From: Schizochytrium sp. CCTCC M209059
Lineage: Eukaryota > Sar > Bigyra > Thraustochytrida > Thraustochytriidae
Assembly: GCA_000818945.1 (NCBI GenBank)
Contig: KN805378.1
Span: 519,488-583,487 of the forward strand
DNA: 64,000 nucleotides
Direction: 5' to 3'
Below the pieces are notes generated by a model that was not told where the DNA came from, searched no databases, and saw nothing but the letters and a program-made list of their open reading frames with translations. Below, one piece after another: positions 10,930 to 22,361 of the stretch. Made by a program: the position numbers and the translations under genes. The first letter of the stretch is position 1. Every line of letters begins with the position of its first letter.

Positions 10930-13569
10930 ATGAACACGCCCGTGAGCCCGGGCGGGAGCGACGCCGGCACCGTGCAGGCGCCGCCCACCGCGAGCGGCGT
11001 CAGCGTGCGCAGCGGATTGACCACGCGCACGCCGCTGAGCCCCAGCGCGCTCCGCAGCCCGCGGCAGCGACCCAGGACGCAGTCCAGCGCGACGTGGCGT
11101 AAGAGCCTCTCCAGCGCCGACGAGGCCCTCGAAAAGGCTCTCAAGAAACCCGCCGCGGCCACCCCGGAAGAACCTGCACCCGAACCTGACCATGAGGTGC
11201 GCATGCTCTCCAGCCACACCGGCCGCTTCGAGGATAGCGAGTTCGACGAGAATGAGAGACTCGACAAAAACGAAAATCTCTTTTGCGGATTCCTCCGCCG
11301 CAGGCCAATCAAATCCTTTCTCTTTGTGCTCGGCGTCACCCTCATGATTGCCGGCGCATGCATGAAGGCCATTGACCGCGTCGACATTCGCCAGGTCCCA
11401 GAGGCTCTGCTCTTTGTTGGCTCTTCCCTGTCCATGGGTATCGTTGCCGATGTCATCACAGAGACCTTCGGAGGCCTCCTCACAGCCATGGTCGGCATCG
11501 CCGCACGCCGACACAAAGAGGCCGAGTACCAACTCGCCGTCGCCCACTTTTACTACCGCAGTGTCATCAGCAAAATCGACGTTCTCATCTGGGATCTCCT
11601 CGTCATCATCATGTTCACTAGCTTTGTACCCCGTGAGTCCGACAGCACTGCCATCGTGCCTACCTGGGAGCAGGCTTATTACTATCTTATCCGCCTCCTC
11701 GGCATCTGGGCCATGGTTCTCTTTGCACGCGTCCTCACGCAGATCTTCCGCATGTACCTGACTCAGGACTTTGGCGTGCGCTCCTTTTCGACTCGTGTCA
11801 AGGACTCGCTTGACAGCGAGATCCTGCTCGCAAAGCTTCGCATGGTCCGCCCCAACCCCAACTTTCTCAGTCTCGCCAACCGCCTTCGCGTCGTCATGGA
11901 CAGCGGCTACGGTGATCCTGAGCTCTGGCAGGCCGTTGTCCGCCATGTCAACACGCACCACGTCGATGGCTTCGAACCCTCCTCCGGCAAACATGTGCCC
12001 GTCAAGCCCGGCCAGGATCCCGGCCTTAGCCGTCGCGCACGCCCCGTTGCAGCTTCCATCTTCTCACGTCTCATGGAAAGCATCAAAGAACAGCGGTATG
12101 ATATTCTCCATAGCGACGACAACCTCGTAGATGGCAAAAATAGCGACAGCGACAGCGACGACGACGATGATCCGGCGTCTAGCGAGGACACCGTTGTCAA
12201 CGCCGAGCGCAAGGCAACCGGCAAGTCTTCCCGTGCCGACGGCGGCATTCGCAACATGGAAAGCTTCCGCACTATCCGGAGCGATGAGCCCGCCGAGGCG
12301 CCCGCTAACGAGGAAGCCGACGAAGCCGCTAACGAACAAGGCGACGATGATGAGATTGCCAGCGAGTTGATGCCTCCTCCTCTGGACTTTAGCGATCCCA
12401 ACACTCATGTCGACCTTGACGATTTTCAGATCCACTTTGACAATGATGAGAAATATGGAGCCGCCGTTACTACAAAGGCACAGTCCCACTTGCGTGAGCT
12501 CGATGAAGAACCCCCTCTGGAGACCCTGCAGGCAATCCAGGAAGAGTACGCACAGCTTCAGGATAGTGACAAGAGCGACTCCAGTCGCCGTCAGCTTCTT
12601 TCGCACATGTCTTCCCGACTCGGCAACAAGGTCTTCTTCAAGGACGAGGTGCTTCAGGCTCTCAAGCAGATCGACTCCGCCTACAACTGGGAACATGTCT
12701 GGTCACAGCACTTGGACCCCAAGGGGAGTGGCCTTCTCACTTGGCCTCGCATGCGCACCATGGTCCTGAACTTTTACGAGCAACGCTACAACTTGTCGCT
12801 CTCGCTTCAGGATTCCAACGCTGCCATCAAGAGCATGGACATCACCATTCTCTCCATCCTACTCGTTATCGTCACGCTCATCAGTCTCACCTTTTTCACG
12901 ACCGACATTGCCTCCACGCTCACCAGCTTTGCGACCGTTGTCGTCGGTTACTCTTTCATTTTTGGCAACAGCGCCATGCAGTCCTTCGAGAACATCATCT
13001 TCCTCTTTGGTGTTCATCCCTACGATGTCGGTGATACCCTGCTCTTCAACAACAACCGCTATACCGTCAGTCGCATTCGCCTTCTCACCACGGACTTTAT
13101 TCAGGCCGATGGTGCGATGATGCGCCTGCAGAACTCGTACGTGGCCACTCTCGGACCCATTTTTAACCTCGACACCTCCCGCAACCATTCCATTGGCTTG
13201 AATCTCTACTTCCCGGCTACCGATGTGCGCGAGTCCATGGTCAAGGCCATCCGCAACTCTCTCAACGAGTTTGTCAAGGCCAACCCTTCCTCTTTCGAAG
13301 GTGCATTTTTCACGGCCCGCAACTTTCTTCACCCTCTCGAGGGCAACGGAGAGCTCCCTGGCAAGGGCACGCACGCCACCCATGTTCACTTTGTGCTCTG
13401 GATCACCTACGCGTACTCTTTTAACGATGCCGGTCGCGTCTTTATGGATCAGACCCAAATCATCACGCACTTGTCAGAGACGCTCGCTACCCTGGGTCTC
13501 AGCAAGCCCATCATCGACGACATCCACCACGGTGCGCAACGCTTTGGTACTTCGTCTGGCCAGCAGTAA
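10930..13569 (+). CDS. MscS-type mechanosensitive channel, array gene 1
   Basis: The frame encodes 879 residues from the ATG at 10930 (AAAGATGAAC). The upstream open frame lacks an ATG. Residues 1-120 are polar and probably disordered. Helices lie near residues 126-148, 160-183, 212-234 and 251-275. A long cytosolic linker (about 280-590) includes an Asp/Ser run near 403-418. An EF-hand-like loop, DPKGSGLLTW, is at about 596. Two further helices follow (637-659 and 660-694). The last contains VVVGYSFIFG and leads to FLFGVHPYDVGD, the hallmark of the MscS pore helix and beta domain. MscS family channels open under membrane tension and pass ions and small solutes. The six-helix plan with an EF-hand-like segment resembles fission-yeast Msy1/Msy2. 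No intron is apparent. It is most like array gene 2. The membrane it occupies (plasma membrane or ER) cannot be told. Confidence 0.92.
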   Translation: MNTPVSPGGSDAGTVQAPPTASGVSVRSGLTTRTPLSPSALRSPRQRPRTQSSATWRKSLSSADEALEKALKKPAAATPEEPAPEPDHEVRMLSSHTGRFEDSEFDENERLDKNENLFCGFLRRRPIKSFLFVLGVTLMIAGACMKAIDRVDIRQVPEALLFVGSSLSMGIVADVITETFGGLLTAMVGIAARRHKEAEYQLAVAHFYYRSVISKIDVLIWDLLVIIMFTSFVPRESDSTAIVPTWEQAYYYLIRLLGIWAMVLFARVLTQIFRMYLTQDFGVRSFSTRVKDSLDSEILLAKLRMVRPNPNFLSLANRLRVVMDSGYGDPELWQAVVRHVNTHHVDGFEPSSGKHVPVKPGQDPGLSRRARPVAASIFSRLMESIKEQRYDILHSDDNLVDGKNSDSDSDDDDDPASSEDTVVNAERKATGKSSRADGGIRNMESFRTIRSDEPAEAPANEEADEAANEQGDDDEIASELMPPPLDFSDPNTHVDLDDFQIHFDNDEKYGAAVTTKAQSHLRELDEEPPLETLQAIQEEYAQLQDSDKSDSSRRQLLSHMSSRLGNKVFFKDEVLQALKQIDSAYNWEHVWSQHLDPKGSGLLTWPRMRTMVLNFYEQRYNLSLSLQDSNAAIKSMDITILSILLVIVTLISLTFFTTDIASTLTSFATVVVGYSFIFGNSAMQSFENIIFLFGVHPYDVGDTLLFNNNRYTVSRIRLLTTDFIQADGAMMRLQNSYVATLGPIFNLDTSRNHSIGLNLYFPATDVRESMVKAIRNSLNEFVKANPSSFEGAFFTARNFLHPLEGNGELPGKGTHATHVHFVLWITYAYSFNDAGRVFMDQTQIITHLSETLATLGLSKPIIDDIHHGAQRFGTSSGQQ

Positions 13570-15595
13570 AATTGCCCATTTTTCTTCAAGCCTCTCGTCC
13601 TTTGACGTTGTCTGTCCAAGATAGGAGGAGGAAGAGGCAGCTAGCTGCGCGTAGCAAATCCAACATTTCTTCACGAGGAGCTGTTTATGACGACCGTTTT
13701 CCCCTCTCTTTCTCAACACTAGTATTCGTATCCGCTCCTGTCCTGCACATCATATATTTTATATTCCCATCAATCAATCATCTTTGCTTTTGCCCGGTTT
13801 TGGCCTTGTCTCATTTCCTTTCACACACCCGTGCTGCTGCATAATTCTTTCAACGAGGAGACCATGGCAGTGGTGAATGCATGCATGCATGCTTGCTTTC
13901 TTTCTACCTTTCTTTCGAAAATCTGCCTCAGCCGTGAAGTGAGAAAGAGCGCAAAGAAGCCTCCCTCACTCCTGCGCCTTATTAAACGCTACGTTCACGG
14001 AAGGACGCAACGAACGCCTTGTGTATAAAAAAAAATAACATGGACGGGTTGGAAAGAAGCAATTGGCCACTGTAAATTTATTTCCTGCTGCTGTTAATGT
14101 GACTCCACTTCCAGATGCAACATCGGCTTACACGCCTGCCGTGATTTATGCACGCCTGTTTTGCATTTTCCTCAGGAACAAATCGAGCGAGAATCTCGCG
14201 CCCGGGCCGCAGCGACGACGTGGTGCTCGCCGTAGCTACCGGGCTGTTGCGCTCTTGGCAGCAAATCGCTGTCGTCACTCACCAACTGCGTGCAGGCCTG
14301 GTCGGCGCTAACAGCGAGCCTGGAGGTTCGCGGGGATCCTGGAACATTGCGTTCACTCGCTCGCTCGCTCGCTCGCTCGCTTTGTCGAGGCTCTGTCTGA
14401 AGCTCCACGACCAGCAAGCAGCTGCAGCGGCTTCGAGCGACGGATCTGGGATCGGCAAATAGATCGTGCGTGCGTAGGCTGACCCTCAAGATGCACACAG
14501 ACGTCCGTTCTCGTGTGCAAAAAGCTTTCCAACACTAGCGCTAACGCAGACGCGCAGTTCACGCCAGCACGGCTGTTTTGCAGTGCGCCAATCTCCTCCT
14601 GCATTCTTCATCATCATCCTTTGACCGCTGCACAGGAGCGCCTTCTTCTCTTCTTGGAAAGCCTGGTGTGTTTTCGTCCCCCACGAGCGACCCTCGCAGG
14701 TATATGCAACACGCACCAGACTCACACCATTTATATGGCTTTTCACCTACCATGCTTCTGTGTTTGGTACGGAACGACGACTTCAGACTTGGGGGACGCG
14801 GGTTTCCCTCCGCCCTTGTACTTGTATCAGAGCTCGCGCGCAGAACCTTTTTTCGCGCGCACAAGAACAGAAATTCCTCGCATGCGATGGGTGCGGGCGG
14901 TATTGTGCGCATCTTCATCCTTCGTTTCCTGTTCGCCTTGCGGCCGCCGCTCCGACACCGCCCGCCTCGCTCAGCGCAGCGCACCGCAGCGCACCGCAGC
15001 AAGCGAGCAAGCAAGCACGCTCCGACCCGGCCGAGCCCCGGAGAGAGAGGATTTCATCGGCGGCCGAAGGAAGAACCAGCGTCGCGCGCGGTAGCGGTTG
15101 GCTGGCTGCGAGGCAGGCCTTGCCGCTTCTACGTGCTTTCTTTCCAGCCTCGGCGCCTCGGGGACTCCTCCGCTCCATACCAAACCAAACCGACTGCCGC
15201 GCGGCTGCGGCCACGACTGCTCGCCCGCGACGCGACGCGACAGCGCCTTGCACCTGCACGGCTGCAGAATTCTCCGCGCGTTGATCTGCGTGGCTCATCT
15301 GCTTGTGTGTTGGTTGGCTGGTCTGTTTGCTGGTTGTGTAGGTTGTGTGTGTTTGTGGCTGCCATTGTTCTTTGGCCGGCCAAGTGTGCTTGCTTGCGTC
15401 TGCAGGCATTCTCCGATAGTCTCCAGGAAGCGAGGCCAGAGAAAGCGCGCAACGAGCGAGCGAGCTCTCGGCGGCCGGCAATCAAGAACTGCGCGCAGCG
15501 CAGCCGCCCTCGGCCGCGCCCGAGCGAGCAGCGCAGTAGCCGCTGCGCTGCGCTGACGCGGGGCGCGCTGGGCCTGCGCGCGGAGGCTGCGCGCG
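13570..15595. other. Intergenic DNA between channel genes 1 and 2
   Basis: No gene is supported. Short frames on both strands lack motifs. A (CATG)n run lies near 13879-13893, a CGCT run near 14355-14380, and AGCGCA and TTGGTTGGC-type repeats closer to gene 2. The last few hundred bases must hold the promoter and leader of gene 2. Confidence 0.45.
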
Positions 15596-18500
15596 ATGGA
15601 GGGGCGCGCCACGTACCCGTTGAAGGAGAACAGGGACAGCGGCGACGGCCGAGACAGCCCAGACGCGACCGGTGAGCCGGACGGCGCCGGGCTGTACGCC
15701 AAGGTCGGCGACATCTCCGCGGAGCCGTACGAGGAGCAGCAGCTCGACAGCGAGCAGTACGGGGCGCGCGTGCAGCACGACCCTGACCAGGACGAAACGC
15801 TTGCAGCGTGGCAGAGCATGCAGCACCAGCAACACGAGCAGGAGGACCTGGGAAACGTCCCGTGGAATGCCGAGGACAATGATCAGCAACAAAGCACCTG
15901 GAATAACCAGACGCTCGACAAGGATGAGGCCCAGTTCGCTCAAGAACTTGCGCAGCAGCAGCTAGGGATACAACTTCAGCATCGTCTGGAAAGCCATGTT
16001 GACCAAACTCAACAGCAGCAACATCAAGGTGGTGGTGACCAAAAGGACGCGCAACAGCATGCAACTGTTTTGACACAAGCACACAACAATGAACAAACCG
16101 ACGATTATCAATCGAATCAACTCGACACTAGTCAATCCGACTCAGGTCAGAGCATTCGCAATGACAGCAGTGGAAATCATCTCCTCAATATGGACGAAGA
16201 CCAGCAAAACAATCACATTGAGCAACAGCCCAGCACAAATAATGGCAAAGAGAGCAAAGAGGGGAATGCGCAACACGAGTACCATGATGGAAAGCAGCAG
16301 CAAGAACATGATGCCAGCGAGGGAGCTCAAGACAATGAAAAGAGCACTTCAAAAGAAGTTCAAGCGGCGCATCATTCGGAATCGAAAAAGTTCACCTCAT
16401 TTCTACCCATGTCGGTGTTCAAATCCAGGGCGCCCGTTGTTTTCTCTATACAAGAAGGCGTCGCTTCGACGCCAGGTCTCCCCGAGGAGCAAGTGCATCC
16501 AGAAGTTTTGCAACCCAATGATCCAAAACAGGCGGCTGATACAGAAATGGAAAGGCATCTACAGAGCCTTAGTGGGCCCACGCAGGCAGAAGAGCAGGCC
16601 AAGGAAACTCTATACGTTGCGGACTCGCACGAGAGCGACGACAAGGAAAAGAACCACTCTGATGAAGATTGGTCCTCGGACTCGGAGTCCACCGACTCGA
16701 ACACAACCGCGGGGCCCTTGTGCTTTTGGTTTCGAGGAAGGCGATTTGCGCGTAAACTTCGTCGCTACATCACAGTTCGGCCCGTGCGCATCGGAATTTT
16801 CTCCGTGGGTCTGATCCTTATTATTGTGGGATCATTCATGAAGGCTTTTAATGTTCTCGACGACCGCTACTTACCTACGGCGCTTCTATTCACGGGCTGC
16901 TCCCTTAGCTCAGGCATTATTGCTGACCTCATTGTTGTCAGCATCTTTTGGCTGCTCTCCAAGCTCGTGCACGTTTCCGAAAACAAAGAGGTCGAATACT
17001 TTGTCACGGCTTCAGTCTTTTACCTCGGCAATATCCGCAACAGCCTTATCAATCTCTTGTGGTGTCTTATCATCATCATCATGCTCGTCTGCTGGGTCCC
17101 ACGCGACGACAACGAGGCCATTGTTCCGAAATGGTCATCTGCTTATTACCACACGATCCGTATCCTCGCCATCCTCGCGCTCACAATTCTCGCGCGAATC
17201 ATCTCTGTGCTCATGCGCTCGTACCTCGTTCAGGACTTTGGCACTCGCTCGTACCAGGAAAAGGTTAAAGAAACGCTTGGAGAGGAGATCATCCTTGCAA
17301 AGCTGCGCCGCGTCAAACCCGACCCCGTCCTCACAAGTTTGCAGTCGCGCACGCAGCTTGTCATTCGCGAGGGAGGCACCGTTGGTCCCGAGCTTTGGCA
17401 AAATTTGTTGCGTTACGTGAACTCCCACCATGTCGATGGCCTCGAGCCACGCAATGGCCATCACCAGGCCGTTCAGCCTGGCCTTGATAATGGTCTTTCC
17501 AAGCGTTCACACCCGGTTGCGATCTCCGTCTTTGCTTGGCTCGTTACTCGCATCGACGCAATCAAGAAACCCACAAAGCAACAACGACTCAATAGTAGTA
17601 CCGGACATTCACGCAGCGCATCCTTTCATAGCGCCGGGACCGGAGATAGTCTGGACGATGACACCTTGTACGATCGCGATCAAGACAACGCCTGGAATAC
17701 CAATACATTCGATGAGCGGAGCGCTACGGAATCGCCGCCTGTTGCCTCGCTTTTTGCGCCCTCCGTAAGTCCGCCAATGCCGCCGCCCTCCTCGACGTCG
17801 TCTTCGAATGTGTCAATGCCGTCTCTCGCGAGGCCCAGCGTTGCGAGTACACGGAACGCAGACCGCTCCTCCATGTTTGAGCTTGCAGAGCCGGCTGTAC
17901 GATCGCGTTCCTCGGGCGAAGTTCCCCGAGCGCGTCGTCGTAAAGGCCCAACCACCTTTGCCGGCGTCATGCGCAGGGCCAAAGCCGCGCTCGACCCCGT
18001 TGGGGACAGCCGCGCATCAACACCAAGGAGCATGGACCGTATCGAGCTTTTAGCGCGCAACGAGACGCTTTCGTATGCGCGGCAGAAACGAAAAGCCTTT
18101 GCCAAGGATAATGGGCAGGCGCGCCTCTCTTTGCGGTTCTTGCTCAAGCAGGATGTCTTGCCGATCCTCCAAGAAATCGACTCTGCATTTGACTGGGACC
18201 ACCTTTGGGAAAAGTACTTTGATCCCAAGCGCAATGGCTTTGTTACGTGGCCCACCTTTAAGGAGGTCATCACTGGCTTTTATGAGGCGCGCTACAATCT
18301 AGCGCTCACGCTGGCGGACTCGCAGGCTGTCCTCAAGAGCATGGATGTCGTCATTATGTCTGTGCTCATGATGCTCGTCATCACCATGGGACTTGCACTG
18401 TACAGCACAGAGCTTGTCGCAATGCTCGCGAGCATCGGCACGGTCATCGTCGGCTACTCATTCGTCTTTGGAAGCACAGTGGCGTCGTCCTTTGAGAACA

Positions 18501-19261
18501 TTGTCTTTCTCTTTGGCATTCACCAGTATGATGTCGGCGACTCGCTCTACATGAACGGCGACTTTTACACCGTCTTGCGCATTCGCTTGCTCACAACTGA
18601 CTTTTTGCAAATGGATGGCAACTTTATTCGGCTCGAAAATCATCAAGTGGCCGCCATGGCCCCGATCTCGAATTTGTCAACTTCGCGCAACCACGCCGTT
18701 CGTCTCGAGACCTTCATCCCGACCGTCGAAGCCACCGAAGCCTTCATTCTAAAGCTCAAGGAGAAGATCAAGACGTATGCAGACAACAACCCGCATCTCT
18801 ATGCGTACATTATCGCGCAGGCGCGCGATCTCATGCACCCTATGCGCGCGACAGGCGAAATGGCGGCCTGGGGTACGCATGCCACGCACACGCGCATCAT
18901 ATTCTGGGTGGAGTTTTCCTTTTCCTTCGAGGATGTTGGTCGCGTATTTGACGCTCAATCTCAATGCGTTGTGAAAATTGGCGACATTCTCACGAGCCTT
19001 GGTGTCGTAAAACCCCTCTTGGACGGACCCTTAGTTGGTGCACGTCCTAGCAACAGCAACCCTACGGCCGCCAAGGACGAGCCCCACCGCCCGCGCATGG
19101 CTCCTTTAACGGGCCCAATCACTGCGAGCAGCTATATGAGTTCTCAAACCGCTGCAGAGAGCCGCGACTCGCCCATCTTGCAAGCCCCGATCCCGATGCG
19201 CGTGCACTACGATGAGCACAATGAATTCCCGCCTCGAACGACCACGCCCGCAAACTATTGA
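15596..19261 (+). CDS. MscS-type mechanosensitive channel with a long Gln-rich N terminus, array gene 2
   Basis: The frame encodes 1221 residues from the ATG at 15596, the largest of the array. The first ~390 residues are a Gln/Asn/Asp/His-rich region with no globular pattern, absent from the other copies. Helices lie near 396-418, 428-453, 483-503 and 520-540. The linker (about 600-830) is Ser/Pro-rich with basic patches. The EF-hand-like loop DPKRNGFVTW is near 877. The last two helices (916-940 and 941-974) carry TVIVGYSFVFG and lead to FLFGIHQYDVGD and the MscS beta domain. There is a C-terminal tail of about 90 residues with Pro and Ser. The family role is a tension-gated channel. Gene 1 is its closest relative here: both share the DPK form of the EF-like loop and the NLSTSRNH/NLDTSRNH block after the beta domain. 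A 16-bp minisatellite follows the stop codon. Confidence 0.92.
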   Translation: MEGRATYPLKENRDSGDGRDSPDATGEPDGAGLYAKVGDISAEPYEEQQLDSEQYGARVQHDPDQDETLAAWQSMQHQQHEQEDLGNVPWNAEDNDQQQSTWNNQTLDKDEAQFAQELAQQQLGIQLQHRLESHVDQTQQQQHQGGGDQKDAQQHATVLTQAHNNEQTDDYQSNQLDTSQSDSGQSIRNDSSGNHLLNMDEDQQNNHIEQQPSTNNGKESKEGNAQHEYHDGKQQQEHDASEGAQDNEKSTSKEVQAAHHSESKKFTSFLPMSVFKSRAPVVFSIQEGVASTPGLPEEQVHPEVLQPNDPKQAADTEMERHLQSLSGPTQAEEQAKETLYVADSHESDDKEKNHSDEDWSSDSESTDSNTTAGPLCFWFRGRRFARKLRRYITVRPVRIGIFSVGLILIIVGSFMKAFNVLDDRYLPTALLFTGCSLSSGIIADLIVVSIFWLLSKLVHVSENKEVEYFVTASVFYLGNIRNSLINLLWCLIIIIMLVCWVPRDDNEAIVPKWSSAYYHTIRILAILALTILARIISVLMRSYLVQDFGTRSYQEKVKETLGEEIILAKLRRVKPDPVLTSLQSRTQLVIREGGTVGPELWQNLLRYVNSHHVDGLEPRNGHHQAVQPGLDNGLSKRSHPVAISVFAWLVTRIDAIKKPTKQQRLNSSTGHSRSASFHSAGTGDSLDDDTLYDRDQDNAWNTNTFDERSATESPPVASLFAPSVSPPMPPPSSTSSSNVSMPSLARPSVASTRNADRSSMFELAEPAVRSRSSGEVPRARRRKGPTTFAGVMRRAKAALDPVGDSRASTPRSMDRIELLARNETLSYARQKRKAFAKDNGQARLSLRFLLKQDVLPILQEIDSAFDWDHLWEKYFDPKRNGFVTWPTFKEVITGFYEARYNLALTLADSQAVLKSMDVVIMSVLMMLVITMGLALYSTELVAMLASIGTVIVGYSFVFGSTVASSFENIVFLFGIHQYDVGDSLYMNGDFYTVLRIRLLTTDFLQMDGNFIRLENHQVAAMAPISNLSTSRNHAVRLETFIPTVEATEAFILKLKEKIKTYADNNPHLYAYIIAQARDLMHPMRATGEMAAWGTHATHTRIIFWVEFSFSFEDVGRVFDAQSQCVVKIGDILTSLGVVKPLLDGPLVGARPSNSNPTAAKDEPHRPRMAPLTGPITASSYMSSQTAAESRDSPILQAPIPMRVHYDEHNEFPPRTTTPANY

Positions 19262-19302
19262 AACATTCTGTCTCTTACTCTTACTAACACAGATTTTGGT
19301 TT

Positions 19303-19412
19303 AACTTGCTTGCTTCAATTTGCTTGCTCTCCAACTTGCTTGCTCTCCAACTTGCTTGCTCTCCAACTTGCTTGCTCTTCAACTTGCTTGCTTCAAATTG
19401 CTTGCTTGCTCT
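19303..19412. repeat. 16-bp minisatellite after channel gene 2
   Basis: About six units of AACTTGCTTGCTCTCC and close variants begin 42 bases past the stop codon, so probably within the 3' UTR. The unit is itself built from the GCTT tetramer common in this window. Confidence 0.85.
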
Positions 19413-20772
19413 CTGCTTGTGGCGCTTGGCTCATCCAAGAGAGACACCCTATACCCGGGTAGTACTCTACTTCCTTCGAGTTGTGTTGGTCGCACTTTTT
19501 TTTCCTCCCCAATGTGCGATCTTCTTGACTTTCCGGAAGCCCGCGGCCTCGCAGGAGGCTGCGTTGGCCGGAGGCCGGTCTGGTCTGGAAAGCCGGGCTC
19601 GCCGAACCCTTCCCCAGCACCGGAGCCGGACGTCGGCCGCCCCAACGCGACAAGATGAGACACCATGTCTCACGTAGTACGTACCTTCATCGGCCACCGC
19701 CTCTGACCGAAAAAAAGTCCGAGTTCGTCGTTGTTCTTGCCACCTGCTCCAAAGACTGGCCGCAGCTTTTTGCCTAAGGAAGGAGCTCCCGTCGCTCGCT
19801 CGCTCCTCGAAAAGTCTCCTCCGCGCTGGCCAGGGCCTCGCGGGCGTGTGCAGAGTATGCATCTTGGACTTTGAGCCAAGCTGAGCCAATCGATTGGCAG
19901 CGCCGTCCGTGCCGGTACGTCCGCCACCTCGACCCCAGCCAGGCCTCGCATCAACCCCAGCCAGAGCAGAGCGTCCACCCGCCCGCCCCAAAAAGCGTCC
20001 TCGAAAGCGTCCGTCCTCTCGGCCCGAGCGCGCCGTCCACCATGGCCATCCATCCAGCCAGCCGTGCGTGCTGTGCTCTCTTCGCCCGCACGTCGTCTTC
20101 ATCCTGCTTCCCTCCTCTCCTCTCCGCGGTGCAGTTCTGCGCCGCCGTCGCTGCCCAAGAAGCAGCCGCCGCCGGCCCTGCCCGAGGAGTCCCTCGTTCC
20201 CGAGGAGTCCCTCGTTCGACGGTCGATCTCGCGGTCCATCCCTCGATCCCTCGATCCCTCGATCATCGTCCCGAGGTCGATCTCGCGGTCGCTTTTCCAC
20301 CCTGGGGTTCTCCTTCTCCTTCAGTTCTTGCACCATTCGTTCGGCCACCCCTCGAGCCGTTCCCTGCGGTAGGGCCGGGAGCCCTGCTTCTCTTTCCGCT
20401 TTCTTTCACGGCCTCGCGAGACGCGCTGCCTTGCTTGTGCCGCCGCCGCCTTCGTTGCTTGAGCAGATCAACGGTACCGCGCGCGCGGCGCAGCGCCGGC
20501 AGGAGAACGCGAGACACCGCGGCCGCGAGGCACCTTTGCTTTCTCCTTCTCCGCGCGCATCGCCGGTCTCGCGGAAGCTGCTAGAAGCGAGGGTAACGCA
20601 CGCGCGGCCGAAGAAAGAATGTGCGACGGGAGCTCAAGGGGGCTGCGATAATGGCGGCGAAACGACCCCGGCTGCGGCGCCGAGAAGCGAGGGAGCCTGG
20701 GCATACCGGCATCGCCGCATTTGCATGGCGGGGGCCGATTGAGAGGTCGGCCGAGCGAGCGAGAGAGAGACG

Positions 20773-20804
<32 letters not shown>

Positions 20805-20857
20805 GGTGAGGTGGCCGTGGCTCTCGTAGCCTAGGCCAGGCCAGGCCAGGCCAGGCA
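20773..20857. repeat. CTGC tetramer and GGCCA pentamer arrays
   Basis: Seven CCTG units at 20773-20800 are followed by about five CCAGG units at 20833-20857, within 50-130 bases of the start codon of channel gene 3. Confidence 0.85.
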
Positions 20858-20905
20858 AGACGAGGGGAACGTGGCGTGGCGTGAACGAGAAAGCAGACCG
20901 CGACG

Positions 20906-21019
20906 ATGATGCCGGCAGCCCAGGTCGCCGCCACAGACGAGGCAGTGCCTATCATTGCAGTGGCAAGAGACGTGTCGCCGCCGTCCACGGGAAGCCAGAC
21001 CCGGTCTCAGGAACCAGGT

Positions 21020-21051
<32 letters not shown>

Positions 21052-22328
21052 GCAAACAATGGGTGGGTTTTCGACGACAAAAGCAGACGCTGGAGGTCCA
21101 GGAGCGCTCCAGCAAGAACACACGGTGCGCATTCAAAGCGAGGACTCATGGCTCGACATGGAGGACTTTGAAGGGAGCAAACGCGGGCCAAGCACGAGGT
21201 GCGGCAAGTTTGTTGCCAAAATCCTCGCCTTTATCAGGTATCGCAGGTTCAAGGTTGCTCTCTTTTGCACTGGTGTCCTCTGCATCCTTGCGGGAATTCT
21301 CTCCTACTATCTCGAGTCTCTCGAGACCCAGTCTAAATTCTTTTACAGAGCGCTCTACTTCGTTGCGGCTGCGCTCATGTCAGGAATCCTTGCCGACATA
21401 ATCGTTATGCTCGTTCAACGAGTCCTCGATTACTCGATCGCAAAGGCATCCGCTGCAAACAAAGACCTCGAGTACAAGTTCACCTACATTACGTACTACT
21501 TTTCCATGGTCCGCAGCTTCACAAGTCGTCTCATTTGGACCATCCTTGTCATTATCGCCTTTGCTGTCATCGTGCCTCGCACCGCCGACAACTCCGTATC
21601 TCCCTCGTGGGCCATGGCGTACTATCACCTGAGCCGCCTGCTCGGCATCCTCGCCCTCGTCATTGCCACACGCATCGTCTCCAAGGTGCTCAGGCAATGG
21701 CTGGCGCAGGACTTTGGCGCACGATCGTTTCGCCCACGTATCCGTGAGTCCCTCGCGCACGAGCACTTTATTGCCGCGCTGCGTGGCTCCGAGGGATCGG
21801 CCGTCTTCAAGACGCTCTTCAACAATTCTCGCAACATGTCCATGGAGGGCGGTGTTGACCCGGAGATTTGGCAGACTCTCATGCAATACGTCATCTCGCA
21901 CCATGTTGACGGCTCCGAGCCTCCCTCGGGCAAGCACGTGGCGCGCAAACATGCCAAGGCCACTTCGGGCCTCGCAAAACGATCAAGACCCATTGCTATC
22001 CAAATCTTTGCACGTATCCTTGCCAAGCTAGAAGAGCTCGGACACGTTAGACAAAAGCAGGAGCAGGAGCGAGAGCAACAAGAGGCAAAGGAAGCGGTTG
22101 CGATCTCGGAAGTTGATGAGAGCGTCAACAACGCATATCCGGCAGAGGGCTCGGGATCAAGTTCCACCGCCAAAGGCGGGTCGGGCACCGTCAGTGCGGC
22201 ACGGCGTGCGAGCGCCTCGAGCGTTGCATCTGGCACTGGCGCTAGTGCCAGCGCCAATGCCGCTTCGCGTCGGCCTTCTTTCACAGCCGAGGGATCCATC
22301 TTGGCAGGGTCAATTTCGATGCGCGGTG

Positions 22329-22361
<33 letters not shown>

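Larger units (their letters stand above)
19262..20905. other. Intergenic DNA between channel genes 2 and 3
   Basis: No gene is supported. It contains the minisatellite at 19303-19412, clustered TCGATCCC repeats near 20230-20265, a CTGC tract at 20773-20800 and a GGCCA pentamer array at 20833-20857. Arg/Pro-rich open frames follow the base composition. Confidence 0.45.

Noticed and set aside
10225..11994. Long minus-strand open frame opposite channel gene 1
   Set aside because: It crosses the assembly gap and is the antisense of a clearly coding gene. It has no motif of its own.
19303..19412. Regular array considered as CRISPR-like
   Set aside because: Units are contiguous 16-mers without unique spacers, in a eukaryotic 3' flank.
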